The notes beneath the pieces are model-generated. The model ran no database searches. It saw only the letters and a list, made by a program, of their open reading frames with translations, and was not told the origin of the DNA. A stretch of DNA of 64,000 nt, taken from positions 1,488,001 through 1,552,000 of the forward strand of contig JAALGY010000057.1 in the NCBI GenBank assembly GCA_032358165.1, in the 5' to 3' direction. Source of the stretch: Diplosphaera chodatii (Eukaryota > Chlorophyta > Trebouxiophyceae > Prasiolales > Stichococcaceae). The first letter of the stretch is position 1; the number at the start of each line of letters is the position of its first letter. Shown here piece by piece: positions 24,804 to 38,500 of this stretch. The position numbers and the translations under genes are program-made.

Positions 24804-25091
24804 GAAAGCTGGCGCGCCGCAGCTTTATCTCGCAGCTGTGTTCTAGCTGGTTTACATCAGGGAGTACTAGAGCATCCTAGCATAGGTGGCACAGTTGTAC
24901 AGTTCAGCAATACTCAGATCCAGATCATGCCTGTTGCAAGCAGCGAGCTCGTGTTGTGATCGGACAGCAGCAGTCCCGACTTTTGAGTGAAACCACAAAG
25001 TGCTGCAACAATAGCTAGTACCAAACCCACTTAGATTACACACCCTGTTGCTCCCGCATGTTGTCCCCACTATGAGGCGCCCTCTGCTAGC

Positions 25092-28000
25092 TCAGGCCAC
25101 AGCCATCAGTTGGTTGTTGCACATGTTCTCGTTGCTGTCCACGCCACAAGCAGTGCCCTGCACATAAATCACCAGGTGCTTGTTGACGAACTTCTGCAGC
25201 GACTGCTCGGCTTCAGTCCATTCTGTGCCTGCCCACTGTTCTGACAAACATAGTTGCAAAGGCAGACCGATAGCCAGCACCTTGCGTAGGTGCTGACTGG
25301 GTGCCCGGAAGTCCTTCTGCTGGTCCTGCATCGACAGGCTGTGCACAAGCAGCTGCGGCGTGGCGGCGCCGTCGGCGGTGTCGAAGTCGATGTTGCCGCC
25401 ATTGACCAGCTGCAGCGACGCCGCAAACAACCTGCATTGCAGCATCAGCGCTCGGCTGGCCAGTGCCATTTGCTGCTGCATCTGATGCGGGCTGGCAGGT
25501 ACAGTGCAAGTAGCAGTGCCAAGACAACAGGCAGCAGAATGAGGACAAGATGCTCCAGAGCAGCCGGTGCCCACCTCGACACTTGCCACTGCTCGGGGTC
25601 GCTGATCGCAGCAGCCAGCGGAGCCGAGCCAAGCGCCCGCCGCTCCTGCACCTGCAGCTGAGCTGGCCGACCAGCCTCCTTTCGCACGGCTGCGCACTTC
25701 TGTCCCTTCTTCCGCTTTGCGTGCTGCTGTGGCTGCTCCTGCTCCTGCTCGGACAGCGGCGACTGCTGCTGGGGCTGCTGCCCTGGCTCTGCTGCGCGGT
25801 CTGCCATGCTGAGCGCCGACAGGCGCTGCAGTATCCGCTGACCATATGTCCGCATGTCAAAGGTCTCTCGCGCATCCTGTGCATCAATGACCGGCTGCAC
25901 GCGCTGCCGCCAAGTTGACACCCTGCAGGCGTGATCACATTTGAGGTTCAGATTCAGATCCAAGTTTCACTAGCGAGACAGCCACGGGTGCAACTGGTGA
26001 TGTAAGAATCTTGGCAGAAGAGCAGCCCACCTGGCAGCCAGTGCTGTCTGCACGTCTGCCGCTGCGGCAGCGCTGATGATCGCCTCAACATGCGCACGGC
26101 AAAGATCCTCGTAGCTGGGGGCCGCATCGTCCGCACGCCGCGGCACTTCACCCAGCGTGTCCCATGCTGGTGCTGCAGCATAGCGTGTTGACCCCGGTGT
26201 CAAGGTTGGTCGATGCCCACAGGCTGTTGAGCGACAGAAGGACAGTGATGTTGCACGATCGACATAGTGAACGTGTAGTGGCACGAAGGTGGCAGCATAC
26301 TGACCTGGCTCAGCTGCATCTGGTACCGGCATATAGTCACCCTCATCATCTGATAGCGGGTCTGCCCCTCCGCCCCCATCCCAGCCTGCAAATTTGCATG
26401 GAGGCGTTATCAGGACCGCCAGGAACGTAAGCATGAGGGTGGAGGCAGGCAACATGGGCACTCGGTGTGTGGAGGGCTCTGCATTGATGCTGGGACTGAA
26501 CATGCAGCGGCACACCGTCGCCGCCCCAGTCCGCATCGCAACCGCCGTCCAGCTCTGCCGCGTCCTCCTGCAGGTCTGGCGGCGGCGCGACGAACGCCGA
26601 GCTCCTGGCCATCACAGCACGCTGGGCCGCCGCTGCCGCACGCTGTGCCTGCTGTGCACGCTGCAGGGCCGGCTGGAACTCTGCAAAAGTCATCTTGCCT
26701 GCAGGCACACCAGCGCATGCTTGTATATGCCTGCAATCCTTCCTGCTTCTGCACGCGGGATGCTGACAGATCCGCCGGCTTATGTTTGCGCAGGCAACCG
26801 GGTGGAGCACCAACAGGTGCCATGGGCCAGGCCGTGGCTGCGAACCTGGTGCTGCGGGTGGCACCACGGCTGCGTTGGACGGCAGCACCGGCGGCGGCGC
26901 TGGTCTGAAGCGTGGCAGCCGCTTGGCCTTGCGGAACGGCTTCTTGGCCATCCCGCTGTCATCGTGCATGTCCAGCGGCGCCCACGGGTCGAAGGCATCC
27001 TCCTCCTCTGCCTCCTCCTGCTGCGCAGGTGCTGGCTGCTGCGGCTGCTGCTGCTGCTGTGCTGTATTGTGCATGAACATGAGCACGTCAGCAGCGTCGC
27101 AAACCGTATTCTGCAGTGCACCGTGCCACGCTCAACACTTCCCCAAGCGGACGCCATGTGTTTGCAGGGAGGTGCGAGAAGCGCCACCTCGTTCGAGCTG
27201 CTCCCACTCTGGGCTGTCGTCGTCCGGGGCCCAGTCCATGCCTCCATCGTAATCGTCACAGCCATCACCGCCATGGAGGCCTGTGTCTGCATGCCAGACT
27301 TGAGATGGTCGTACGCTGGCCCCGCCTGTGCTACTATACCGAGCACACTGCCAGGGGAAAGAGCCCAACATTGGGACCTCCTGCAGGGTTTTGCGAAGCT
27401 CCAGCACTTTCCCTCTTGACGGCCGCCAAGGGAGGGCCCGGACCTGGTTGCTGTGGCTGACCCTCTGCAGCGGCGCCCGCTGCGGCTGGGCCGGCAGCCT
27501 CCTCTCCTTGCGGCTGTGGCGTTGACGCCTGGCAGGGAGCTCCTGGGCCCGGCGCCGCGCCCGCAGCATTGGGGTCCACCGGCGGGGTGTGGTAGTTGCC
27601 TGCGCCAAAGGACAGGCAGCACACCAGCGACCTCAGCACCTGTTATACTGCAAAAGCATCATCTGGCCGGCCAACGCACAGGGACAGTGTCCAGGGCACA
27701 AGGCTGCGTTCTTACATGTGCTTAGTGCACATAAGCGATCGTTGCGTCAATGGGCTGTGCACCTGACGGCGATGTGCGTGGCGCCACTCGGCGCAGCATC
27801 ATGTCATACCCCGCAGCACTGCCAGGCTCAATCAGAAGCGCGCCCGACTCGTGCACCATGCAGCCGGAGATCTGCATGGTGCCATCAAAGCGCTATAGAT
27901 GGTGGTACGGTGCACTCGATGTGCGCAAGAGCACAAAGCCCTGTATATGATGCATCAGACCATCCACTGTGGCACGAGCACATGTGCGCTCCGCTCACAT

Positions 28001-28931
28001 TGAAGCCGCGCGCTGCGCTGCCGGCAAAGCTGTTGCCTGCAAATGGGGTTGCAGGGGTTTACACTTACATGGTGCAGGATGCTTCGCAGCTACTGCAGAG
28101 GGCTGTAGGAAGAAACCTGCAATTTCAAGGCTCAGCTGACCTGCGGTGTCAAGAGCGAGCAGCATCGCTGGCATCTGCATTGGCCGCTGGATCTGCGGCG
28201 ATGTGCCTTCGTCCATGTCGATGTCCTTCCCCACTGTGTGCCATCGGCATGCTGATCAGCTTCTGCTACGGAAGAGGATCGCAGCACAGATCAGACACGT
28301 AAGGAAAGCATGATACCTTCGAGTACGTCATCCAGCCGCAGAAACATTTCTTCCTCATCATAGTAGTCGCCATCATCTGCTCTATCCTTACTGCCACCTG
28401 TCGCGTTGTTTGTCTGGCGCTGCCTGATGGCATACACAGGCAGTAGTGGTTAGGAGGCGGAACTGTCAGCAATGAAGGCATTTGTGGCGGCAGTAAGAGC
28501 ATTGTATGCCCTCTCAGCATGCTGGATGCCCACTTTCTGTCGTGAATGACATCCAACGCCTGGTACACCAGCTGGTGCAGATACTCGACCTTCTTGCTGT
28601 ACACATGCGCAGAGCCTTGCACGAGCAGCGCCGCTGCACAAGAGGGGCAGGATTCAAGGGGGATCCTGCCTATGCAGCTCGTGTGCTGCCACGCTGCGTG
28701 AAGGTGCTGTGCAGCAGAAGGCACGGCGTGCAGGCAGGCGTCGCTGAGGGCCTTGCCTTCTGCGAAATTGACGTTGCTGCTGCCCTCCACAGCAAATGTA
28801 ACGGACTCGAGCACCTCCAGGTACTCTTCAAGCTCTGAAGCGATGTTGATGTCCCAGTTGGCAGCTAGCTCTCGGATGGGCTTCAGCAGGTGCCCGAACT
28901 TTTCCTCATTCACATCTTGTGTCAAGCTCAT
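25092..28931 (-). CDS. CAPH2: Condensin II subunit CAP-H2 (kleisin)
   Basis: Fourteen minus-strand exons: 28931-28757, 28633-28534, 28423-28317, 28233-28141, 28036-27999, 27892-27763, 27599-27378, 27286-27188, 27061-26846, 26698-26516, 26385-26305, 26172-26031, 25922-25575, 25431-25092, giving 757 residues. CAP-H2 is the kleisin that bridges the SMC2/SMC4 heads in condensin II. The N-terminal kleisin block is clear: LLKPIRELAANWDINIASEL, then VYSKKVEYLHQLVYQALD. An acidic linker (DYYDEEEMFLRLDD) follows, then DPWAPLD, KKPFRKAKR and, near residue 485, SYEDLCRAHVE. The C-terminal winged-helix part includes FDMRTYGQRILQRL and AASLQLVNGGNIDF. The linker near 280-370 is Pro/Ala/Gln-rich. Intron 1 begins with GC (AAG then GCAAGG). 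Tail-to-tail with AIR synthetase, head-to-head with myosin. Confidence 0.9.
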
Positions 28932-29532
28932 CGCTGCTGCGTACTAGCGCCGTCCCTGTGCGGCTATCTTCACATCAGCATGTACAATGTGCGAAACATC
29001 CGACGACAGCCGGTGCTGGCGGTAAATCAGACCGTGCGAAGTTGGAGGGGACAGCGGCACACAAGTCTGCCGAGCGGTTCAAAACACTGTTTCAACTGTG
29101 CACACTGCTATCAGCGTGCGACTTGCGATCCGGAGGCAAACCGTTGTGGTGCTCACGCACGGCCAAAATTTGAGTCAGGGGGTCCATTCAAAGCTGTGCG
29201 GGGTGGGTGTGCATGCACAAACCCTTGCCTTCGACAGAAGCACGGAGCCCCTGGTGGTTGCCAAGGTGGTCAACAACGCTGTATAGCATCACACCGCATC
29301 GATTTGCGATCTGCTTGTCAGTCGCTGCAGTACGCATTGCCTGGGCCTGGCAGCAGGGCGCTGTTGTGCGTCACTTTTGCGTCAGGCAGACTGCTGGCAG
29401 TCTGTGTTGCTGACAAGTGCGTCGCAGTCGAGGACCGGACGTCAGTGCGGGCAGCTCCTGATGATGGTCATTCACAGCTAGTGTCATCGCGCACATAAGC
29501 GGGGGCTGGCCCGCGGGCCACGGCCTGCGACC
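28932..29532. promoter_or_regulatory. Divergent promoter region, CAP-H2 / myosin XI
   Basis: The 601 bases between two outward-facing start codons contain no convincing gene; a plus-strand frame beginning near 28919 overlaps the CAP-H2 start and shows no motif. Both promoters are inferred to lie here. No TATA box is evident. Confidence 0.45.
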
Positions 29533-32500
29533 ATGGCCCAGGAGGAAGCAATCCAGCAGCATGCCAAGGGCTCCCGCGTCTGGGTCTTCCTCGGAGACGA
29601 TGCACAGGGCGAGGGCTGGTACAGCGGCGAAGTCGTGGACATCCGCGGCGGCCAGCTGGTGGTGAAAAGCGCATCGGGCCACACTGGCACCTACAAGCCG
29701 GAGGAATGCCCGCTGCAGAACCCGTCGTCCCTGCGGGGCGTGGAGGTGAGGACGTGCTGCTCGACCTGGCGGCATCCCGTGTGTTCAAATAACACGCCTG
29801 TGCCGAGGGCGGTGCAGCGCTGCAAGCTCCCAAATGGATCTCGAACGTGACACCCAGCACTCTGGCAGCAGCTGCCTTGATGAGGCCCGCAGTTGGTGCA
29901 CCACACGGCAGCAGAGCGCAGCAGAGACTGCCGCGCAACGCGATGCCGGATCCAGCTGGCGTGCACGGCTGACGCGCTGCTGCGCACCTGCGGCGCAGGA
30001 CATGACGACGCTGGCGTACCTCAACGAGCCGGGGGTGCTGGACAACCTGAAGGCGCGGTACGTGCTGGACGACATCTACACGTACACCGGCTCCATCCTG
30101 ATCGCGGTCAACCCCTTCCAGCGGCTGCCGCACCTGTACGGCACGCACATGATGGAGCAGTACCGCGGCGTCACACTGGGGGAGCTGTCGCCGCACGTGT
30201 ACGCCATCGCGGACGCCGCGTACCAGCAGATGCGGCGGTGGAACAAGAGCCAGTCCATCCTGGTGTGTGGCGCTCGGCAGCATGCAGGACCTGGCTCCAT
30301 CTTGCTGCTGCTGCACCCTGGGCACACGCCCTGCAGTCGCTCACTGTGGGCACCTGATGTGGAACAGGTCAGCGGGGAGAGCGGAGCCGGGAAAACGGAA
30401 ACCAGCAAGCTGATCATGCAGTACCTTGCATGGATGGGCGGGTACTCGGCGGATGAGGCAGAGGCGACCGGCAGCCGCAGCGTGGAGCAGCAGGTAGAGT
30501 GTTGGCATTCGTCTTCCTAGGCTTCGGCATGTATGATCACACATGCGCAGTGTGAGCAAGCTGGTCAGGCAGTGGCGGCACTTCATGTGCTCACGCCGCC
30601 GCTCTGTGTGCAGGTGCTGGAGTCGAACCCGCTGCTCGAGGCGTTTGGCAACGCCAAGACGGTACGCAACGACAATTCCTCGCGCTTCGGCAAGTTCGTG
30701 GAGATCCAGTTCAGCAAGCAGGGCCGTATCTCGGGCGCCGCCGTGCGCACCTACCTGCTGGAGCGCTCCCGGGTGGTGCAAACCAACGACCCAGAGCGCA
30801 ACTATCACGTGTTCTACCAGGTGTGCATGGACGCCTCTGCATTCGCTGCTGCACAAGTGCCGGCGAGACCAGGAGCAGCAGGCGCTTGAATGCGTGTGCA
30901 TGTCCATGCAGCTGTGCGATGGCGCGACGCCAGAGGAGCAGGAGACGTGGCGGCTGCAGCCCGCAAACACGTTCAACTACCTGAAGCGCAGCACCTGCTT
31001 CACGCTGCCGCGAGTGGACAATGCAGAGGAATACAGGGTGTGTGCTTCCATCGCGACTTCATGTCATTGCGGGCGTTTTGGGCCCGCCTGCAATAGAATC
31101 TTTCTGGATCACAGCGCATTGGTGGAGAGTGATGGGTTGTGCCTGTGTTGTGGCGGGTGGCGGCTACCACTTTGGGTAAGCTGTTCGATGGTATGTTTCA
31201 TGGTGGTTGCACATGGATGCAGGCGACGCGGCGGTCGATGACTCTGGTGGGCATTCCACTGGAGCAGCAGGATGCATGCTTCCGGCTGGTGGCGGCGGTG
31301 CTGCACATGGGCAACCTGGAGTTTGCCGAGGGAGCCGAGCAGGACAGCTCGCAGCTGGCACCAGTATCCGCCAAGCACCTGGACGCCTGCGCCATGCTGC
31401 TGGGTGTGCAGCCAGATGGCCTGCTCAAGGCACTGACCACCCGCACCCGCCAAACAGTCGATGGTGAGTGCCCATGCAGCAAGAACCCATCCGGCAGACA
31501 CGAACGTCTCGGATGCTGGATGCTCATGCCAGCACAATGCTGGCGCTATCAGCATGCAATGGCCTTGCACGATTGTGCAAGGTTGTAGGTTTATGTCACA
31601 ACTGCTGCACTTGATCTGCAGGCCCCATCGTGAGCCCCATTGACGTCAAGGCGGCAGTGGACAACCGTGACTCCCTGGCAAAGACGCTGTACCAGCGCCT
31701 GTTCGACTGGCTGGTCGACAAGATCAACACCTCCATCGGTCAGGATCCAGATGCTGCCACGCTGGTTGGCGTGCTGGACATTTACGGTGGGTCCTGTCAC
31801 AACTTTCTTTCTTAGATAGGGCTCTTCTCTGTCACAGCACGCAAAGTTGTCGCCAATGTGCTGCACCTTACAAGATCACGTCGCCATGCAGGGTTTGAGC
31901 AGTTCAAGGAGAATGACTTCGAGCAGTTCTGCATCAACCTGGCGAATGAGAAGCTGCAGCAGCACTTCAACCAGCACGTATTCAAGATGGAGCAGGCGGA
32001 GTATGAGCGCGAGGAGATCGACTGGTCATACATCGAGTTCGTGGACAACCAGGTGCTGTCCGTGTGATCCTTGTGAAACTTCCCTTGTCTCCAAACGCAT
32101 GCAAACGAGTGTCAATGGATCTGCTCTGCATGATGTGGCGACTCAAGTCGAAGTCCGAGCTGATGGCGCACATCTGCAGGATGTGCTGGACTTGATCGAG
32201 AAGCCGCTGGGCATCATCGACTTGCTGGATGAGCAGTGCAAATTCCCACGGGTGCGCTCAGGTTACGGCTGGGCCTGACAAGTCGTGAGCATGGCAGTAG
32301 ATGGACGAGCTGCTTAGGACTTTGAGCGCCCCTGATTGGCTCATCTGATTCAACCCTTCCCTGCTGCAGGCAACAAATGCAGACTATGCCAACAGGCTGT
32401 ACCAGAGCCCCACTGTGAAGGACTCCAAGCGGTTTGCTAAGCCCAAGCTCAGCCAGACGGCATTCACGATCGAGCACTATGCTGGCGGGGTGCGTGCTGC

Positions 32501-35500
32501 TGTTGCCTGTTCTTGTCTGCTCTCACAGCATGATGCAGCCGGCATCTGCATTGCGTCTTCATGCACACTGTCCTGAGCTGAAGTGTCTTGTGTGCTGCAG
32601 GTGTCCTACAGCACAGACAACTTTCTGGTCAAAAACCGCGACTTTGTGGTGGCAGAGCACCAGCTGCTGCTGGAAAACTCCAGCGAGACCTTCATCAAGG
32701 TCCTGTTCCCGCCAGAGGTGGAGGCCGAGCCTGCGCAGGTGCGCCAAGACCCCAGCTCATGGCACCGCGTGGCTGCACGCGCTGCTGCTGCTGAGTGCGT
32801 GGCGTCCAGGGCTGCAGCGTCTGGAGGTCGGCTGTCGTGAGGTGCAGGGCAAGGGCAGCAAGGTGGGGCAGGGCTACAAGTTCTCGTCGGTGGCGAGCCG
32901 CTTCAAGAAGCAGCTGGCGGAGCTGATGGAGGCGCTGCACCGCATGGAGCCCCACTACATCCGCTGCATCAAGCCCAACTCCCGCAACCGGTGCGCAGAT
33001 ATCAGGCACCATGCCACACACCAGTGTCCGCTGCTGATGGGACCGTCACTACGTGAAATGCAGCTCGCAGAGCAGGAGCGAGGTGACTGCAGCTTTGTTT
33101 GGGGGTCGGGCCCAAACTTGCTGCACCACCTCGGTGCACATCTTTGGTCTGGGGTGTGCAGGCCGTCGGAGTTTGAGGCGCTGAACACGCTGCACCAGCT
33201 GCGGTGTGGCGGCGTGCTGGAGGCGGTGCGCATCAGCTGCGCGGGGTACCCCACCAAGTCGCTGTACCTGGACTTCGTGGACCACTTCTGGAACCTGGCT
33301 CCCGAGCTGCTGCTGCGGGACGACCTTGACGACCCGGCCATGGCGGAGGCGCTGCTGGCCACGACCGGCCTCAAGGTGGGCAACAAGATGTGTCCCTGGA
33401 TGGTGGCTTTCCTGAGCTGGCTTGCTGTTGTCGTTGGTGTTTTGTATACTGTTGCGGTGATGTGGGGTCTCTGCTGCATGCGCTGCCCTCGCGTGACGTC
33501 TGCTGAGCGCTGGGCTGCAGCCTCTTCATCCGTTCTTCCTCGCCTACCTGCTGTCTCGGTGCTGAGACTTTTGCTCGTCTATATGCTGACAGGGGTACCA
33601 GATGGGCAAGACGAAGGTCTTCCTGCGGGCGGGGCAGATGGCAGTGCTGGACAAGCGGCGCACGGAGCTCATGAACCGGTCGGCGACCACGATCCAGCGC
33701 CACGTCAAGGGCTTCGTCGCACGCAGCCAGTACCAGCGCACCCGCCGTGCCGCAATCACGCTGCAGGCGCGACAAACGACCTGCAACATCTTTGGACGCC
33801 TCGATGCAGACATGTTGTCATCTGCTGTCGATTCTGGCCAGCCGCTTGCTGATGCTTCCAAAAGAAGGCCGCACACGATGGAGCTTTCCCGTGTTCCAGG
33901 CCGGCGCACGCGGCATGGCGGCCCGGTTAGAGGCACGGCGCCGGCGGCGCACTCACGCCGCGACCGTGGTGCAGTCCGCGCTGCGCATGCACCTGGCGCG
34001 GAAGCAGTACAGGCAGACGCGGCATGCCATCGTCACCATCCAGGCTGGCTACCGCGGCCGGGCTGCCCGCCGGTATACAAAGGACATCAGGTGCAGCACA
34101 TCCCGGCATCTACGACAAGCCTGTGGCCAGCAAGGATGCCAGGCTGAACCATTTGTGAATTTTTGTCTCCTGGAGTGTTACCCACTGACTGACTAAGATG
34201 CTGACGGAGCGTATGCCAATTGCAGGCAGCACAGAGCAGCGCTGGCGATCCAGTGCGCATACAGGCGACACCGCGCAGAAGCCAACTATCGGCAGGACCT
34301 GCGCTGTGTCATCCTGGCACAAAATGCATGGCGTGCGCGCATTGCCAGGCGGAAGCTCAGGTGCCATACTGTCAGGGCATCCCCCTGGCCAGTAAACTCC
34401 AGAATGCTGAAGCATCTGTGACCAGAAGCCAGCAGAAACGGCGGTGTGATTGTCGGTGCAGCTTCCTTGACACTGCCCAGCAGCACGGCATTGACAGGTC
34501 TCGCAGCTGTGCAGGTCGCTGCGGGCAGAGGCGCGGGAGGCTGGCAAGCTCATGCAGGACAAGCGCTTCCTGGAGTCCAAGGTGGCGGAGATGACCTCGA
34601 CGCTGGAGCTGGTGCAAAACCAGCGCAACGAGCTCAAGCAGTCTTACAAGGTGGGCCTCCTCCAATGTCATGGCTGTGTACTACCAGCGCTGACTGCGGG
34701 GCAACCTGTGCATATGTGCCACTCTTCAGAACCGGGCGCCAGCAAGCACTGGTCTCGTGCCTGTCTGAATGGTTCATGTGTGGTCACTGCAGGACGAGAA
34801 AGCAGCGCGGGAGGCTGCAGAGGCGCGGGTGGCGCAGCTGCAGGCCGAGCTCGCCGAGGCCAAGGTCGCTGCACAGACGCAGGTGGGTGACGGCGAAGGG
34901 GGCTTGATGCATACACTTGCAGAGCGATCATGAACTGCAGCACGTCAGGGCTCAGCATGCATGATAGATGCTTCAATGGCGTCATCACACAATCGGAGGG
35001 TGCTTGCCAATTTATGAAGATGTTTGCAACTTTTTGCCAGGCGGCAGCAGAGCTCGAGGCAGCCGCAAAGGAACGGGACCAGGCGAAGGTGCAGCTGGAG
35101 CAGCAGCAGGCAGCCGCAGCGGAGGCGGCCAAGGAGGCGGAGGCGGCGCGGGCGGCGCTGCAGGGCGAGGTCAACACCGCGCGGCAGCGCATCCAGGCCG
35201 CCGAGAAGGCCCGCCTGGAGCTGGAGGTGTGTCGTCCCAGAGCTAAAGAGGCCTGGCATGTAGACAGCTGCAGCGGCCGTGCCTACATGGGGCACCCAAC
35301 CCTGCTGTCTGCCACCAGGATACCAACAGCCCTCACTCCACACATATGGGCTGTGCCTGCGACGGGCTCTGATGTGTGGTTGTCATGTGCGTGCAGAGCA
35401 AGGCGTCTGGGCAGGTCAAGGACCTGCTCAACCGCCTGAACAACGCGGTGAAGCAGCGCAACGCGGCGCGCGAGGAGGCGCTGCTGGCCAGCCAGAACCT

Positions 35501-38500
35501 CAAGAAGCTGGAGGAGGACATCGAGACCGGCGCGCTGCAGCCCGCCGCCGCCGCCGGCGCGCAGCTGCCCCCGCTGCCGGCTGCCACCCCGCCGGCATCA
35601 GTCCCCGGCAGCCCCGTCGGCGCAGACTCAGGTGGCCCAGCCTCTTGGGGGCATCTCGCCGCTGGCCTGCAAGCCCCTGCTCGGCTCTGCCTGAGATGTG
35701 CCATGTGTATGCGCGCTTCTGTGAGTCCACTACATTGCTCACATTGCATGCTGTGGTGCAGGCGTTATGGAGCGGATGCGGAAGTACATCACGATCCCCA
35801 ACAGCCCTGTGCCGCAGCGGGTGGACGCCAATGGCGTGGCGCCCGCACAGCCAGCGCAGCGCCCCGCCGGCACCATCGCCCCGGTGCGCTGAGTGCAAGC
35901 TTTCACTGGTCACATTGCTGCCACCTTGCAGGAGTTTCTGACGGGCTGCACCATCTCCGGGGTGGCTACTAGACACCTGGGCCACTTCCACTGAGGCAGC
36001 GCTCATACTGCTTCAGGCAGTACTGATGCTGACTGGGCCAAATTCAACTGCAGGGAGCAGCGCCGGGTGCGCGGCCGCGGGAGAACGGCGATGCCACCCC
36101 GGCAGACGGCAGCATCTCGGAGATGGACAGGCGGCAGCGGGAGCTGTATGCCAAGCAGCAGCAGCTGCTGCGGGAGCAGCGCAGCCAGGACCAGGAGAAG
36201 CTGCTCGCCTGCATCTCCGGTGCGCAAATGTTCCCAAGGCATTTGCCCATCACCAAGGCAGACGCAGCAAGGCTGTATGCTGCAACCAGCCATCTTCCGT
36301 GCCAGATGGAGCTCTTGCAGCGCCCCTGGTAGCTGGCCTGAGCTGCCGCCGCCTGTGTGCGCAGGCGATGTGGGCTTCCACAGGGGGCGGCCCCTGGCGG
36401 CCATGGTCATCTTCCGGTGCTGCCTGCAGTGGAAGGCCTTCCAGGCCGACCGCACCAGCCTGTTCGACAAGATCATCAACACCATGGGCACCCAGGTTGA
36501 CGCCAACGCTCGTTGCTGTGCTCGAGTGGGTGTCCTCCGCCTGCCGTCCTGCAGATGCCGAGGGCAGTGTTGCTGCTCGACATTCCCTGTACTGACCTGT
36601 TTGTATGCTGCAGATCGAGGCGCAGCAGGAGAACAACGCGTGCCTGGGGTACTGGCTGTCGAACACGGTCACGCTGCTGTACCTGCTGCAAAAGAACATC
36701 AAGCCGGCCAGCGGCGGCACCTACACCTCACGTGTACGCTCGCCCGGCTCCTCCCGGTGAGGCTTGTCACTGCCTTCTGCACTGTGTGATGCGCTGCACA
36801 CGCATTTGTTTCCCGTCTCAACCTGGCATCAAATCACTGTCAAAGCAGAAGCTGCCTGCCAAGCCTTTCAGAGTGGCCAGCTTTGGCAGGTGATTTGACG
36901 TTCATGCCACTATATCGTACGTGTGCAGGAACTTCTTCGGGAAGCAGGGGTCCTTCACCTCCTTCTTCTCGAGGACAGGGCATGCAGGGGCGCCCACGCC
37001 AGACGGCGCCGCGTCAATCCACGGAGGCGCAGCAGGCGGCTTCCGACAGGTGTGCGTGTGCTGCTAGCTCTGATGAGTTCCAAGGCTTCACATCACAGAT
37101 GCTATTACATGGCTCATACGAGCAGACTCGAATCGATGTGTGGGAGGCCTCAACGCTGAGACGTGGCTTGCTGCACCCCGCAACAGGTGGAGGCGAAGTA
37201 CCCGGCGCTGCTGTTCAAGCAGCAGCTGGACGCGTTCGTGCAGAAGATCTTCCCGATGCTGCGGGACAACGTCAAGAAGGAGATCACGCCGCAGCTGGCG
37301 GCCTGCATCCACGCGCCGCGCACCGCCGCGACCCGCTCCCGCCGGGGCACCACCTCGCCCCGCACCGCCGGCGCGCCCCCGCAGCCTGGTGAGTGCTGCT
37401 GACGCTGCTGGCCCGCCCACCCTCCTGTCTTCTGTCCGTCGATCGAGGCTGCACCGCCGCTGGAATTGTAGCGTCGCATTGGCAAGCACTGCCAACCGCC
37501 AGAGGACTGCTGCAATGTGATGCTGTCGTACCATGCTATGGCAGGAGCCAAGCAGCTGCCCTCCTGTCGATGCAGGCACGCTGGTGACGCAGCTCAGCCC
37601 GCACTGGGGCAACGTCCTGCGCGTGTTCGACGGGCTGCTGGACACGCTGAAGCGCAACAACGTGCCGCCCTTCCTGGTCAAGAAGCTGTTCCAGCAGCTG
37701 TTCAGCTTCGTCAACGTGCAGCTGTTCAACCAGCTGCTGCTGCGGCGCGAGTGCTGCTCCTTCTCCAATGGCGAATACGTGAAGACGGGCCTCGCGGAGG
37801 TGGAGAACTGGATCCACGGCGCGGGCAAGGAGTGGGTCGGCGAGTCCTGGGACGAGCTGCGCTACATCCGCCAGGTGCTGTTCCAGCTGCTTTGCTGTTC
37901 CAGCTGCTTTGCTGTTTTGGTGCGGCAAGATACTGCAGGCTCTCCTGAACACACATGTCACATGTTGCTCCATGGCCCCAGTGTATATTGACATCTGGAC
38001 ATAGCTCGACGGGACTGGCCTCAGCGCACATGACCACGGTATTTTTCGCATCATATGCACATGCTTGATGCACATGCAGGCGGTCACGTTCCTGGTCATC
38101 CACCAGAAGCACAAGAAGAGCCTGGAGGAGATCACGAACGACCTGTGCCCGGTGCTCAGCGTGCAGCAGCTGTACCGCATCAGCACCATGTACTGGGACG
38201 ACCGCTACAACACCGAGACCGTAGCGCATGAGGTGACACCTGCAATCATGCCATGGATTCGGGGTCTTCCCTCAGGCGACGGGTGTCCCTGGCTGGCTTA
38301 CAGCTGCCATTGTTCATGGTTGCCATATTGCGAGTGGGAGAGATTTCTAGAAAACCGATGGCAGCTGAACCGTGAGACATGCCTTCGTTCTGGTGCACAG
38401 GTGCTGGCGCGTATGAAGCAGCTGATGGTGGACAACAACACGGCGGCCAGCCACTCGTTCCTGCTGGACGACGACTCGTCCATCCCCTTCTCCCTTGACG

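Noticed and set aside
26900..27061. CAG/CTG-rich tract as a microsatellite or repeat-expansion feature
   Set aside because: The Gln-rich stretch lies in a CAP-H2 exon, is short and interrupted, and fits the general GCA/CAG richness of this genome.
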